Shown: positions 25,401-37,748 of the stretch, in pieces
How the letters are laid out: each line of letters opens with the position of its first letter
Position numbering within the stretch: the first letter of the stretch is position 1
Assembly (NCBI GenBank): GCA_027574665.1
Contig: CM050664.1
Coordinates: 20,080,774-20,144,773, forward strand
From: Rhynochetos jubatus
Lineage: Eukaryota; Chordata; Aves; Eurypygiformes; Rhynochetidae
Length of the DNA stretch: 64,000 nt
Reading direction: 5' to 3'
Notes under the pieces: generated by a model
Told to the model about the DNA's origin: nothing
The model's database searches: none
What the model saw: the letters and a program-made list of their open reading frames with translations, nothing else
Translations under genes and position numbers: made by a program

Positions 25401-26030
25401 TAAAAGAGATTGCTCTTCCTTTACGCACAATTAAACTGCAGTCCTCCACAGTCCAGCCACAGCAAGTGCTGATGCCTACCTCCTGCAGCACTTATCCCAG
25501 GGAAACAATTCAGCTAGGGCCCCTCCCAGCGTAACTCAGGACAGCGACTTCTGACCTGCTTCTCTCTGCGGGCTCTGCTGATACAACCAAGAAGCTGTGT
25601 TGTGAGGAGGATTCACAGAAGAGTAACTTGGTAGGAAGGTAACCTACGACTCGAGAAATGTAGCATGGGATCCCGCGGCTGAAACAAAGCCATCTGAGAT
25701 GCCCTAGGATGTTTTCCACAGCTTTCCACCACGTTTCTGCAGGAAACATATTTCCTGCAGGTCCTGTGCCATACCAGTCAGCCCCGGGCCAACGTCTCAG
25801 ACACTTTGGGGTCTCTAGAAGGGCACAGGATGCCTATTTGTGGGCACTGGGTGCCTACGTAGCCTCTCCACACCATGGGTCTGCTCTGGCGCCGCGGATT
25901 CCCTGTGCCCAGAGAACAGCACAAGCAGCATGTATGCTGACTTGGGGACAGTAAATAACCTTCCTAATATTCCCCCCCCAAGTGAAGATGTTAAGCTAAG
26001 AGGCTGCTCATTGTTTGCTCTGCATCTGAA
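22495..26030. other. Intronic, no gene recognised
   Basis: Plain intronic sequence. It contains the perfect 12-base palindrome TTGATTAATCAA at 24373-24384 within an AT-rich, homeodomain-motif-rich block (about 24360-24560). Short chance frames only. Confidence 0.55.
24360..24560. promoter_or_regulatory. Candidate regulatory block with homeodomain palindrome
   Basis: The perfect palindrome TTGATTAATCAA (24373-24384) contains overlapping GATTA/TAATC cores of the OTX/PITX type and is followed within 10 bases by AAGTAATCAG and later by GGTTAATTGG. CTTTGAT just before it resembles a TCF/LEF site. Evidence is motif content only. Confidence 0.2.
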
Positions 26031-26400
26031 TTGAACGATGTGACGGCGCTAATTCTTAAGCCTCACCTAATACTGCTAATTCCCGCCAAATTTCTAGCAG
26101 AGTCAGGAAAACCTGAATTGAGAGTCATCCTATGCACAGACTGCAATTCAGCGTATTTCCAAGCGATGTTTAAGGCGCAGCCGCAGAGGCCGCCGAACAG
26201 AGGGAGATCCTTTCGGGATGAGCTGAGGGCAGTAACAGAGCAGGTTTCTGATGGCAGCATTGCTGTTGCCACCCGTTTTATCTACTACCTACAGAGCATT
26301 GAGTGTCTTGATCCTTTAAGATCTTCCACAACATTTGGAGAATTAGGTTTAATGATATCCTTAAAAGGCAGTGTTTGAAAAACAGAATCCCTGTATTTAG
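26031..26400. promoter_or_regulatory. Mixed CpG and TAAT-motif patch, unknown
   Basis: Eleven CpGs occur in about 180 bases (26035-26215), including GGCGCAGCCGCAGAGGCCGC, next to AT-rich words such as GCTAATTC and TTTAATGATATCC. A 115-codon frame at 26031-26378 plus spans it. The frame has no similarity I recognise and no obvious splice context, so I do not call it a gene. An intronic enhancer or an old transposon relic are both possible. Confidence 0.2.
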
Positions 26401-27900
26401 AGCACTCGTGCGAGGTCCTACGTTCGACTCTGTTACCCTTGCACAAAACAGGCGAGAAGCTGCAGAAACCATGGAGGGGGAAAGTCACACCATCCACATC
26501 CCTCATCCCAGAGAAGGGATGCCAAAGCGTCCCTCACCGGAGCATTAATGAAACAAATAAGAAGGGAGAAGACAAGCCTGAGCTTTGGCAGGCTGTGCAT
26601 CGGTCAGGGATAATGACTGGCTGTCTACTCTGCCTGGAAAGAACATAAAGGATGAGAACAGAGACAACAAGGAAATAGATGGAAATCATATTGCCCCATG
26701 TCCTCTGTATTCAGGTGAAGAGTATGTACAAGAAGTTACCTGTCCTGAAGAGTTTGATGGGCAAATAAAACGGCCTTCGCTGAAAAAAAAATCATTAATC
26801 TCGTACAAAATGACTATTGCCTAATGATTAACTTCCCCCTAACGATGCTGCTTCTTGAAACACCTTGTATTTTCACACACTTATATTGACTTTAATGAAT
26901 AATTCAAACTATTTTGGATAAATAAATAAAATATGAGTTGGGCTTTTTTGGTCTCATATGGAAAATGTCACTGCATTTTATTCCGTTGCTTTTACGCTCC
27001 TCACATCTGAAAATGTTCGCAGTTGCCTGGAAATACCACAGCTTTGGCTCTTGCTCCGAGTTCAGCTAGGTCAATCAATAGCAATAGCAGTCTCTACACC
27101 AAAGAAAACCAAATCCAAGCTTAACCTTTTCCCCAGGGAAAGAGGAGGAAACAATGTGGCTCTCAGCATGCCAAAAGTGGCATGAAATTAAATGTAGCAC
27201 TAGTCTTTTCCAGGAAAACACAGATTTGTTCTGCCTGTCCTCAAAGATGCCACAAGCCATGTAGCTGCATTAATTCAGTTGCAACCCCAGCTAATGTATC
27301 TCTCTCTCTCAGAAAGGCCTGAAGTCCTTGCTAACTCTCCATTCAAGGTTATTTTCCCATGTTTGGGGGTCACTCTAACACACAGAGGATAAAGTATTTA
27401 CACATGAATTCCTGCTGACCCTGCCAGAATGCCCCAGATGCCACCCAACATGGCTATGGAGGATGCTGTGTTTTTACCAACCCTGCCCTACTTAACAGAC
27501 AGCTTAGATTTTGTTTCCAGCCTGCAGAAGGGATGCCAGTACCATCCTGTTCTCACGGGTCCATAATGGGAAGAGGGAATGCCATCTTCTCAGTTCCGAG
27601 AAGCAAGGCCACAGTTACCCACGTTCTCTCCTATCTGCACAAGCAGCTTCTCCCCACTCCCGTACCGCCGTGCCTGCCACGCAATGTCACCCCTCAACCT
27701 CCCCCACTTGTACCCCACACCGTTATTTAATTACACTCCCCTACTGCAGGTCTCCCCACCCGACTCTGCAACTCTCACGCTGCCCTTCTGCGCCTGGAAT
27801 CCTTCAGATCCTTCCCCTGCTCAACCCCCGAGCCGAAGCCTTCTCTTCCAGATTTAGTTTATGACGAACAGAGTCGGAAAAAGAGTTCTGTGATATTCTG
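26401..27900. other. Intronic, nothing recognised
   Basis: No gene. A proline/serine-rich frame of 117 codons at 27511-27864 plus reflects a C-rich stretch (27.6-27.85 kb). A tRNA-like B-box word GTTCGACTC at 26421-26429 lacks a paired T-stem and an A-box. Confidence 0.55.
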
Positions 27901-28120
27901 TGAAGGACAAAATATAAAAATAAATTGTATCATATTAAATTAAGGCTAATAGAAGAGGAGCTGAGCGTTTTCTGATGTAGGCAGGTTTATGATCATTGCT
28001 TTGGAGAAATAAAACTCGCTTTGCTAGATTTTATAGGCGTGTTTTACGCCGTGGGTGAGGGAGGGAGAGGGACCAGGCGACCCAACCGGCACGGCAGCCC
28101 CACGCCGCCCTTACGGTCTG
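27901..28120. promoter_or_regulatory. Candidate regulatory block (AT-rich then CpG-rich)
   Basis: An AT-rich half (AAAATATAAAAATAAATTG, TTTATGATCATTGC, GATTTTATAGG) passes into a half with nine CpGs in about 80 bases (28037-28116). TTTATAGG and TTTTACG resemble posterior HOX/CDX sites. The word GGCGTGTTTTACGCC is a small perfect inverted repeat with a five-base loop. Function is unknown. Confidence 0.18.
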
Positions 28121-31100
28121 GCAGACTCAGACTGCTCCTTGCAAAACTTGCGATTTGTGACATTACAACCATGAATTATAACTTTTCTTGAAGGTAAAAA
28201 CAGTTTTGTATTCATCAGACTGCAATTTTAAACCTAAGTGGTATTTGTTTGATCAGTCAATGCTGTTTTATTTTTAAACACTGTATGTTCCTTACGGTTC
28301 AGTGAATCTCCCAGCCCCCTCCTCCAGCCACCAGCCAGCCCTTCCAGCAGCTCAGGGAAGAGTTTTCAAATGCAGCCTGAAGCAAGTAAAGGTCTCCACC
28401 ACCATGGCCAGCTACAGCTCTTGCGCTGCCCAAGAGCTCTCCACTGCAAAAATTTCCCATATGTTTCTCTTCACTGAAGATGGTGTCTGAAGCCTCTATT
28501 TGAGACTACCCACGCACCTTTACGAGGGCACCATTTCTGGGACAGAAGTCCGTAATTAACCGTTATCCTCAGATAACCTGCACAAAGAAGGTTACCCACA
28601 GACAACCTTCTGCAGCATCAGAAAGCTTGGGGCAAGAAGCAGGACACTGAGGACTAGAGAGGAAGCTATGGAAGAAGGTAAACTTCCCGTTGGGCTACCT
28701 ACACACACACACACAGAGCATGGATTAGTCTTAAGTACAGGGTTCTCTTCTCCTGATAACCTTGAGATTATAATGCAAGGTTGCAAAACTCACAAGCACC
28801 CCTGAAGCTGGCCTAGGTACGGGATTCAGTCCTGGCCGATGAACCACCTCTGAGCAAAAGGCTCCCGCGGGGGATCCCAGTGTGGGCACTGCTCGGAGCT
28901 TTCTCTGCTCTTCTCCTCGTTGGCAAAGCTGCTTCGGAGTGGGGGAAAGCAGGGAATAAGTAGGCTTTGGAAACCCAGCTCTGCTCCTCAGCCACCCCCG
29001 CGGCGTGTCCATGTTGTCGTCAGTGCAGGCAGTGCAGTGTTGTGTAAAGAGACCCTGGGTAGCTCTAAAATCACTGCCTTAACTGATGTGAGCAGTCTGC
29101 GTGTAGTAATACAGAACTCAGTGGGGATGGCAACATTCACCCCAGATGCAGGGTAAATTAACCTCAGGAGAGCTATTTATTGCCCAAGGTGGACTTTGCC
29201 AATTAGTACGATACGGCACAAAGCGTTTGGAAGTTAGGTCTGTCACACGGGTCATAAATTGTGAACCAACCAGGAAGACATCTCCCTCCACCCTCCAAAT
29301 GATGATTAAAGTCTTCTAGCCAGATCTCCCTTCCATATGGCAATTACAGACCAACAGTGCTTCCCAGAACAAAGTGACGCCAGTGGAGCTGGAGCTAGTC
29401 ATTAACTTCAGCTGCCGTAAACAGCCTCACCTTAAAAATACAACCATAGTCTGTCACTTAGGTGTACAGGAAAGCAGTTTTCTTCTGCTTCTAGAACAAG
29501 GCAGCAAATACTAGGCATTGTCTTCCAGTCTACCTGTTTTCCAGGGAATCTATTTTGGAGTTAAAGAAAAAAAGCGCCACTGGGACTTTTCACAGTATAG
29601 TTGAGGGAAGTCTGGTAGCAAGAACAGGGGCATAACTTCTATTGCTTCTCAGAGGAGAAGAATCGCTTCTCCATTAGATTGTTTCCAAGAAACAGAGTGG
29701 CTTTGAAACCACCCAAGTGTCTAATGTAAGAATTAATCCAAGGGACTATATAATTAATATATATAACACGCATGGTTCTGCAGAGCACCCCATGTAATTA
29801 ACAGTCTAATAGGCAAGTTTGTCCCCTGTCTGATCACCTCCCCTGCACTCTGCCCATTATCTTGTTTCCACTGGCACATCACTACTACTGCCCCCAAACA
29901 CTGGATGCTATTAAAACCTCTAAGGCAGCATCCAACAACTGCTGTTAAAACAAACACAGAAAAACTGCTCCAGAAGTATTTGTCTGTTCCTTCTCAAAGT
30001 GAAGAGCATTTGCAGGAGTTAGAGTCATTCGCAATGCAGGGTGGACAATATTCAATCATGCAGTAGAGAGTGCTTTAAAGTGTATTATCTGATGATGTTC
30101 ACTGAGGCTACAAACAGGAATTTTTCACCACTGGCAAGATATGATTTCAAGGCTTCCCAGGAGCAGAGACATTTTGCACTTACTCCAGGAACCTTCTGTG
30201 CTCAAATCCTGATGCTGAGACGCATGGAAATGCTATTTGGACTTGGTGGCAGCGTCCAAGATTATGTCACTTAAAATACCCTGTCTCCCTCTCCCCCAGG
30301 CTGTGAAGTCTGCACCCACAAAACAAGGATATCGTAGCTTTGCAGGCAGATCAGTTTAAACATAGAATTAATAAACACCTAAAGAGATTCTTACCACTTC
30401 TAATGCAGCTTGTCAAATAACTAAGTGGCCTAAGACAGTCTGAGATGGGACAGGGCACAATACAGGACAGGGATGCACAGCCTGAACCCTAAACCCTGCA
30501 GACCCCCTGACTATCGGGAGGGTGGTTGTAAATGAGCATGCGCCGCTTCCTTGGACTAAATCCCTTCCTACCCACGAACTGCCTCTCTTCTTGACAGACA
30601 TTATAACACCATTACCAGATCCAAGAACGCCCTTATTTGAGACAAAGCCCAGTGCCCCCATGCCTAGGTAAGGCAGCTTTGCTGAAAGGTCAGCCTGCCA
30701 TTCCATTTGTGTGCACGGCCTGGGCTAATGGAGCTGCTTCTGCTGTGCGCAGCATGCAGGCAGGCTGGTGGGGCGCAGAGGACGGCGAGGGGAAATGCAC
30801 GCCGCTTTAGCCAGCCAGCAGGGATGAAAACACCATTGCATGGCAACAGGTAAAGGCAAGGCTCTGCAGCACACCACCTTATTTGTGTTTTTAATGGGAG
30901 AAGATTGTGGAGCTTGTTTTAGGGCTGTTGTTCCAAAGGAAACTAAGCTCTAAAAAGCCTCCACTCACTCCTTCTATTCAATCCTTTTTTTCCCGTTTAT
31001 CCCCTTAATAGTGTTTTGAAGTGTTGGCACCGCAAACATATTGCTCTTGGCCTGAAAGCACTCTGGATGCCAACTACTCAAACCTTCCCCAGACCCTTCT

Positions 31101-32330
31101 TTTGGCCCTTCGTGCCCCTGCGGCAGGCTCCAAAGGCACTTACTCTGCTCAACCACCACACCAGACGTTTCCTTAGTGCGCTCTTCCGAGTGCCCTGGAT
31201 CTCCTCTCGCAGGATAGCAGGTTCTGCCCTATCTTTATTGGCATATTTTTCATCTTCTACTTCATTTTCTGGTGTCCACTTTATGAAAACAATCCTTTAA
31301 AGACGATCGTGCCAGAGCTGAATGAGACACTGGTTCAATATGGAGCAGCAGAACAGCGAGACGGGAAAAGGGGCTTTCAAGTAACAAAACTGCAGGAATG
31401 TGACACAGACGTGAAGACAAGCAATCTTTTTTTCCCTGGAGCATAAAAGACGTTTGGAAACAGAGCCATCTCCTGGATAACCAGGCTTTCAATCACATTA
31501 TTCCAGCCTCTGGAGCTCATATTTCCATCGAAGGAGTCTGAAGTGTTATTATGGATAGGGAGGGTTATTTCCCTTAATGCTGTGCTAATGCTCTTGAGCA
31601 AGAGGTGAAGGCATGAAGTCTCCAAGCAATCCCCACAAACTGTCTCAAGACTGGCAGGACCACCAAAATCATCTCTGGGCAGGGAGATGGGAAAGGTACA
31701 TCTGTCTCAGCCCAAGCGCCGGGTCTCGTTTCCCAATTCTGAATTATTCATCACGTGCTAACTTCCAAACCAGTTCAGTTTAAAATTTTTAAATATTTAA
31801 TAATTGTGTATTAAATATTCATGCAATTTTATTAGAAATTTTGGAAGATGGGCACTAAGGCTGTAATTGTTAAGTTCATCATTGGGACTGACTGGCTACT
31901 CAGAGAGACTTTCTAGCTTCCTAGAGAGAGAAGGAAGAAGAAAAAAGGCAAAAAAAAAGGTATTTATGGCCCACTCTGACACTTCAATCACAAGACAACA
32001 AAGACACCTATGCCACTCATTATCAAGAAAAAGTCATCTATTTATGAAAAAGCTGAGAAACCTGTACTGGGAACATGCTAGAAATCCCTCAGCTGCAGTT
32101 TAACCAGTGTTTAAGAGTTTCATTTTGGTGTCATAAAGATGTCCACCTCGGTTTAGTGTCTCTGACTGATAAAGGCACAGCTCAGCAGCCTTTGTCTACA
32201 TGAGCAACAAGAAAAACGTGTGATCCGTCCCCGTTGTGATTCAGGAACCTGCAAGGAGGCAGGTTCTTCCCTTTTCCTCATGGCTCCTCAGAGGAGATGT
32301 CAGGACGTACAGTTTCCCCTGAGCTGGTCT
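28121..32330. other. Intronic, no gene recognised
   Basis: Contains an (AC)7 run at 28701-28714 and ordinary unique sequence. Frames up to 97 codons occur on both strands with no domains. Confidence 0.55.
28701..28714. repeat. (AC)7 microsatellite
   Basis: Seven AC dinucleotides followed by AGAGCATGG. Probably polymorphic only if longer in other individuals. Confidence 0.85.
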
Positions 32331-32334
32331 GACA

Positions 32335-32522
32335 ACGCGGATTCATTAAATATCGGTGCCCGTTTCTCTCCACGTAGCTCCTGCAGACCGTGTTTCCTTC
32401 ATTTCTACCCCTCCTTCTCAGCAGATGACATCTCTCTCACCCTGATCCACGCTGCGCGCGAGCCCGTGTTCCTGTCCCTCTGCATTATGAGCGCACGTTC
32501 CCTACCGCGCTGGAAATTGTAC
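32335..32522. promoter_or_regulatory. Small intronic CpG cluster
   Basis: By eye there are 16 CpGs in about 190 bases, with the densest run CACGCTGCGCGCGAGCCCGTG, and with GAGCGCACG and ACCGCGCTGG (a YY1-like or NRF1-like GCGCATGC-type word is not complete). Sequence on both sides is CpG-poor. A 106-codon frame overlaps it but shows no domain. A weak intronic promoter or enhancer is possible. Confidence 0.25.
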
Positions 32523-35500
32523 GCTTCACACAGAAGATGACACGGAAGCCCTGGAATTATATGCAAATGAACAGATCCGTGCCTTACTTCTTACCATTAC
32601 AACTCTGACTTTCCAACAACTGCATGGGGGTAATTTCTGCACCAGCTTTCAAACAAAGGGCATCTCTGTGTTATTAACATCTCACTGTGGCAAGCGGTTT
32701 GTCACCTTTCACAAAAATGATCTGAAAAGACACCAGCAATTATTCCTAAGGAGATTATTGGGTGGCTGTGTCCCAGCACAGCAGCTGGAAGCTAAAGTGA
32801 CATAATATTCACTGGGAAAATGCCTTTTTCAAGTCAAGAGAACACAGGACAGATTAAAAAATGAACTAAATTGGAAACAAACACAAAACTAGAGCAAGCA
32901 TGTTTCCTTCAGCTTTGTTCATCTCTGTGTCAACATCAGGAGCACATCTTCAGAAGAGAAGTGAAAGCTCCGGATTACGACACAAGATGACAAGACATTA
33001 GCGTTGGAGACTTTATCTTGGGAAGGAGCTCAGTACGTTATAAATAAAAGACCCTGAGGAAGAATGACTCAAGGCCCTCTTCCAACTGCAGAACCCCAGC
33101 TGATTTCTAGGCCTTGCATGTTTGGTTCTTCCAACATTTTTTAAGCACTGAGGACTAAACCTCTGCAGACAGACAAGTGTTCTCTTCCGGGGATTGCTGT
33201 ATAACTCCTGGTTGTACCTTACCACACAACCCAAGAACCAGCGATCGCTTGGCTAACGTTCATGAGCGAGGTGGGGCAAGGAGCAGAAGCCCTGTCTAAT
33301 TTGAAGTAAGCAATTACTCTTGGCTCTTGGACAGAAATGAGCAAGTAGGGTTCATGGCCTGTTCAAGAAGGACCGAGGGATTAAATCACCCAAATTTCTT
33401 CAGCAGTGGGGAAAACAGTGTTGGAAAAGGTGGTGTTCTACTGGTTGTCCTTTGAGAAGAGGTTATTTCTAGTTACATGTCAACATTATATTTAAAAATA
33501 ATAAAAAACCCCAAACCAACAATACCCCAACCTAACAGCCTGTCCTTGCAGATAAAAGTACCAATTTCTTATAAAGTGGAATACTTTCGCTAGTGCTGAA
33601 CCCATTCGTTACCTTCACCGCTGTGAAAAATGCTTTTCGTTACTTTGATGGAAGCTCTTCTCAACACCCACATTTAGAGATCTCCTCTCTGGAGACAGAG
33701 AAGCACAACATAATCTGGGCAAGCTTCCTGTTTGTGAGGATAGAAAAGAAAGAAAGATTGCTGCACTTTTTGGGTGCATATTGCCAACAACTCTAAGCTC
33801 AGCCTTTTTGTGTAACCTATAAACATATTAAAAAAATTATGAGCTCTGCCTATTTCAAGTCCAAGGAACACGTGTACAGCACATAATGGTCCACAATGGA
33901 GCACTTGAGTGTGTGCGTTTCTTCACCAGCATTCAAAATGTTTCTCTGCATCATCTAGGAGACACAGTCCAGAGTCAGACATCATGTTGTTGCCATACAT
34001 TCATACAATCCCTTCCGCAACACAGGACGAGAAAGCCAATATGTAGAATAATACAGCCAGGGGATGGAATAGATCCATGAGGAGGCAAGTTAACTTAAAG
34101 GGCAATTCATAATAAATTATTTTAAAAAAAGGAATAGGAATATGATTTTCAGAGAGAGAGTACGCAGAAAAAAATTCTGGACTGAGTCAAGCTCTTTGAA
34201 ATAAAATTAAAAAAACCAAAACAAAACCACCACAAACCCCAGAACAGTGGGATTTGGAAGAATGAGAAAGCTATGAGAGACAAACAAACGCAGTCAGCCC
34301 ACAGCCACCCAGAAGGCTGTATGGACCTCCATACTAAAGACACCACCTTCTGTGGATTCTTATTGCTCTGCCCACATGCAGAACAAGGGCAGTTTGAATA
34401 AAGGATCTAGCCAAATCACCAAGAAGGTTAAAATTAGTACCACTTTCAATTCTTATCAGCTGAGGGACTTGGTGAAGGAACATGCAGGAGTGGTGACTGA
34501 TTTCACACCAGCACCTTCAAGCTACCTGAAGCAAGGGGAGTGAGACCACCTGGGAAGATGTCAAATCACAAGAGAATACCTGTGGATATATCTAATAAGA
34601 ACGAAGCCCTTCCTTTTATCTAAGAAAGAGATATTTTAATGGTCTATAAGCCTTTTTGCAGCAGCAAAAGAAAAGCAACGCCAAATGCCAGATTTCTGCT
34701 ACAATGCAGAAGGCTCAGTATCTCTTTCTTCGAAGGAAGGCCACGGAAAGAGTCTCGTAAAGGGACTCAGTAGCTTAAGAGTTTAAACCAGAGCTTTTGG
34801 CATAATTTTGACTGCAAATAATAATAATAAAGATGCTCTGACCGAGGGGGTTTGGGTGGAGAAAAAGAGTGAGGGAAGCAGAAACATATTCTTAATGAAA
34901 ATCTCATTTAGCAATTTTTTTGGATGCGCTTAAAAATTCCACTGAGGTCACCATTCTGGAGAGATGACAAACTCCTGGGATAAAAGCTGGAAAATCCTGG
35001 TAGTCGTGTCACATTTAGCAAGTCAAAGATATGTTTGTATAAGGCTGTAGAGGGCTAAATCCATTTTACATGCTGTATGTATTATTAATTTCTGACAGTG
35101 GGCTTAGAAAAACCTAATTCGCTGGAATACGAGCTCCCTTTGAGCAGAGGGAAGCCTTTTCAAAACTCATCTTTTATTGACTGAGTCATTTTTGAGTCAA
35201 TCTGTCTGCTTTCGGCAAGACAAGAGTTTTAAATCTTCTCCCTTTTTTTACTCCTTTTTGAGTCGTGGCAAGTCTATTAAAACCTGCTAATGTATGCAGC
35301 AAGGCCTCTGATTTGAAATGTAATGAATTCTTCAGATAGTGGCAGATTAGGAGGAGAAGATGATAGAAACAGCCAGAGATGCCAAAAAAAGAACTCTCCA
35401 GAAAAAGAGGAGGAGAAGGGTGAGAGGGAAAGAGAAACATTAACCCTTTTTACCCAGAAGAAGAAAATCTTTAAGCTCCATTAATAGAAGCAGTAGCAAA

Positions 35501-35927
35501 AGAAGAACTGGAAAAGGCAGAACATCTTCAGGCTTGCCTGGGGCTGAACGAGACAGAGAATAAATGAATCTTTCCTTCTAGACTCTTTGTAAGATTAGGT
35601 AATTCCCTAAGTGAAAAATGAATAACTTAGAGAAAATTAGCTCCATCCATATAAATAAGCCTTCATATTCCAAGCCCGTCACCCAGAGCTTCCCAGGCGA
35701 ATGCCCTGAAACATTTTCGCTGTTGTGTAACAGATGGTTTCCTCCTCCCCCCTTCCTTGGTTTGGTTCCAACTGCAGTATCTTTCAGGTGATCTTGTTTT
35801 AGCACAAAGATGAGCATTTTGGGTGTAAATCATCAATCCTGTTAGCGCAAGGATGCGTGGCAGTTTTATTGCATTTGGCATCTTTGAAGTGCCGGACAAA
35901 CATGACACAGTTACACAAGTGAGAGAT
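32523..35927. other. Intronic, no gene recognised
   Basis: AT-rich stretches include two A/C-rich tracts (33503-33540 and 34206-34241), purely low-complexity. AATAATAATAATAAAG lies near 34818. No named repeat or gene. Confidence 0.55.
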
Positions 35928-36050
35928 TAGCGCTGTCTCCATTTTACAGATAGAGGAGCTAAGGAAAAGAAAGTCAAGGATGCTCCTGAATTCGACAGCG
36001 CTGAGCTGGTGACAGCCCAGGCTGAGAACGCAGAATCTGCTGAATCACAG
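35928..36050 (-). repeat. MIR-like SINE relic
   Basis: The plus strand has CTCCATTTTACAGATAGAGG followed by AGCTAAGGAAAAG, matching the antisense MIR word order CCCATTTTACAGATGAGGAAAC. The remainder is strongly diverged and runs up to the CR1 fragment that starts about 20 bases further on. It could be an L2-derived end instead of MIR. Confidence 0.5.
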
Positions 36051-36069
36051 CACAGCCCTGGGATAAATT

Positions 36070-36812
36070 CCTGCTTAACAGGAAAATCCACAGGAGGCAA
36101 AGGCAAGGACTGGGAGAATGGAGACCTGCCCACTGTAGAAGATCAGATCCGAGACCACCTAGGGAACCTGAAGGTGCACGAGTCCATGGGACCTGAAGGA
36201 ACTCCCAGATGAGGTTGTGAAACCTCTAACCATCATGTTCGAAAAGTCATGGTGGTCTGACCATATTCCCACTGACTGGAAAAGGGGAAACATAACCCCC
36301 ACCTTTAAAAAGGGGAAAAAGTAAGGCCCAGGGAACAACAGGCTACTCAGTCTCACCTCTGTGCCTGGCAAGATCATGGAGCAGATCCTGCTGGAAACCA
36401 TGCTAAGGCACATGGAGAATGAGGTGACTGGTGACAGCCAACACGGCTTCACCAAGGGCAGATTGTGCCTGACAAATATGGTGGCTTCCACGATGGGGTC
36501 ATGGCCTCGGTGGATAAAGGATGGGCAACCGATGCCATCTACCTGGACTTGTAGAAAACCTTCGACATCATCCTGAAGGACATCCTTGTATCTACATTGA
36601 AGAGGCATGGATTTAACAGACAGACCGCTCGATGGATAAGGAACTGGCTGGATGGCCACACTCTGTTGTGGTCAAGGGCTCGATGTCTGAGTGGAGAGCA
36701 GTGAGAAGCGGTGTTCCTCAGGGATCGGGACCAGTGCTGTTTAATATCTTTGTCAGTGACATGGATGGTGGGATCGAGTGCACCCTCAGCAAGTTTGCCA
36801 ATGACACCATTT
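36070..36812 (+). repeat. CR1 LINE ORF2 fragment (decayed reverse transcriptase)
   Basis: Conceptual translation in shifting plus-strand frames gives CR1 reverse transcriptase blocks in order: LPTVEDQIRDHLGNLKVHES, a stretch rich in [33 protein letters not shown], and VPQGS...[10 protein letters not shown]...SKFANDT. The catalytic FADD box of CR1 is FAND here, so one catalytic Asp is lost. There is an in-frame TAG at about 36553 and several frameshifts. The element is inactive. It is opposite in orientation to MAD1L1. The antisense frame of 166 codons over this region is a shadow. Confidence 0.92.
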
Positions 36813-37465
36813 CCTCTTGCTCCTAGACCTCCAAGGCTGGGTTGTCTCTCTCAGCCCTTTCTGCTGGGTCGGCTCTCAGCTGGCGGTTGCCAGAGCCTTC
36901 CGTGCACAAAGTCTTTCCTGACATCGTTTCTAACAGACAGCGCTAGACCACAGGCAAAACCAGGGCAGATGCATGTGGCCTGTAATGCTGACAGTAAACC
37001 CAGAATAGAAATGCTGTCCATCTCCCCTGTAGAGGCCCAATTTTTGGAGTGATTTAATCTTGTGGCTTCCAGATGCGTGCTTCTGGCTGCTGGTAAAGCC
37101 CAATCTGGCTTTCTAAGCTCAGATCCTTTTCTTGTTAGCACATCAGAGATTGTGTTTACCTGAACTACCCGTGTAAGCGTTGGAGGTGTTCAGATGACTG
37201 GTATGGGTGATGAGCTGCTTAAGAGACAATCACGAATGTTGAATGTCTCAGTGGCGGCGTCCCCCTCCTGAGCACTGCTGGGGTGCAGACCACGTGCAGG
37301 CAGCCCGGCAGCGGTACTGCTGTGTCTCACCGCAGAGCAAAGCAGGGCTGCCCGAAGGCACCACCTCCCTCCCACCTGGGGCTTTGCTCTGAGCCTGGAA
37401 ATCTCGTCCTGTAACCCAGGGAAGCTGTTTCCAGTTCACAGACATCTACATCTTTCCTGGTGGAG
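36813..37465. other. Spacer between two CR1 segments
   Basis: About 650 bases that I cannot match to CR1, although CR1 sequence ends on its left and a CR1 3' end begins on its right in the same orientation. In a full element roughly the C-terminal third of ORF2 would be expected here. The sequence is CpG-containing and non-repetitive by eye. It may be unique DNA between two independent insertions, or filler after a deletion. Confidence 0.45.
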
Positions 37466-37748
37466 ATACAGTAGTTGTAGTGACAGGACAAGGGGTAACG
37501 AATTTAAACTGAAAGAGGGAGATTGAGATTGGACATCAGGAAGGAATTCTTCCCGGAGAGGGTGGGGAGGCACAGGGACAGGTTGCCCAGAGAAGCTGTG
37601 GGTGCCCCATCCCTGGAAGTGTTCAAGGCCAGGCTGGATGGGGCTTGGAGCAACCTGGTCTAGTGGAAGGTGTCCCTGCCCATGGCAGGGGGTGGGACTG
37701 GGTGCGCTTTAAGGTCCCCTCCAACCTAAAAAATTCTGTGAAACTAAA
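37466..37748 (+). repeat. CR1 LINE 3' end
   Basis: Matches the avian CR1 3' region in order: GACAAGGGGTAACGAATTT, AAACTGAAAGAGGGAGATT, GGTTGCCCAGAGAAGCTGTG, CCCCATCCCTGGAAGTGTTC, AGGCCAGGCTGGATGGGGC, CCTGCCCATGGCAGGGGGT, and CCTCCAACCTAAAAAATTC. It ends at a single ATTCTGTG unit. Divergence is modest, so it may be younger than the reverse transcriptase piece to its left. Confidence 0.93.

Noticed and set aside
26413-26440. tRNA-like B-box word GTTCGACTC
   Set aside because: The flanking bases do not form a T-stem, and there is no A-box or acceptor stem at the right distance.
27533-27864. Proline-rich frames as a small secreted or structural protein
   Set aside because: They follow from a C-rich DNA stretch; three overlapping frames show the same bias.
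36159-36659. 166-codon open frame on the minus strand
   Set aside because: It is the antisense shadow of the CR1 reverse transcriptase fragment, whose plus-strand blocks are clearly recognisable.
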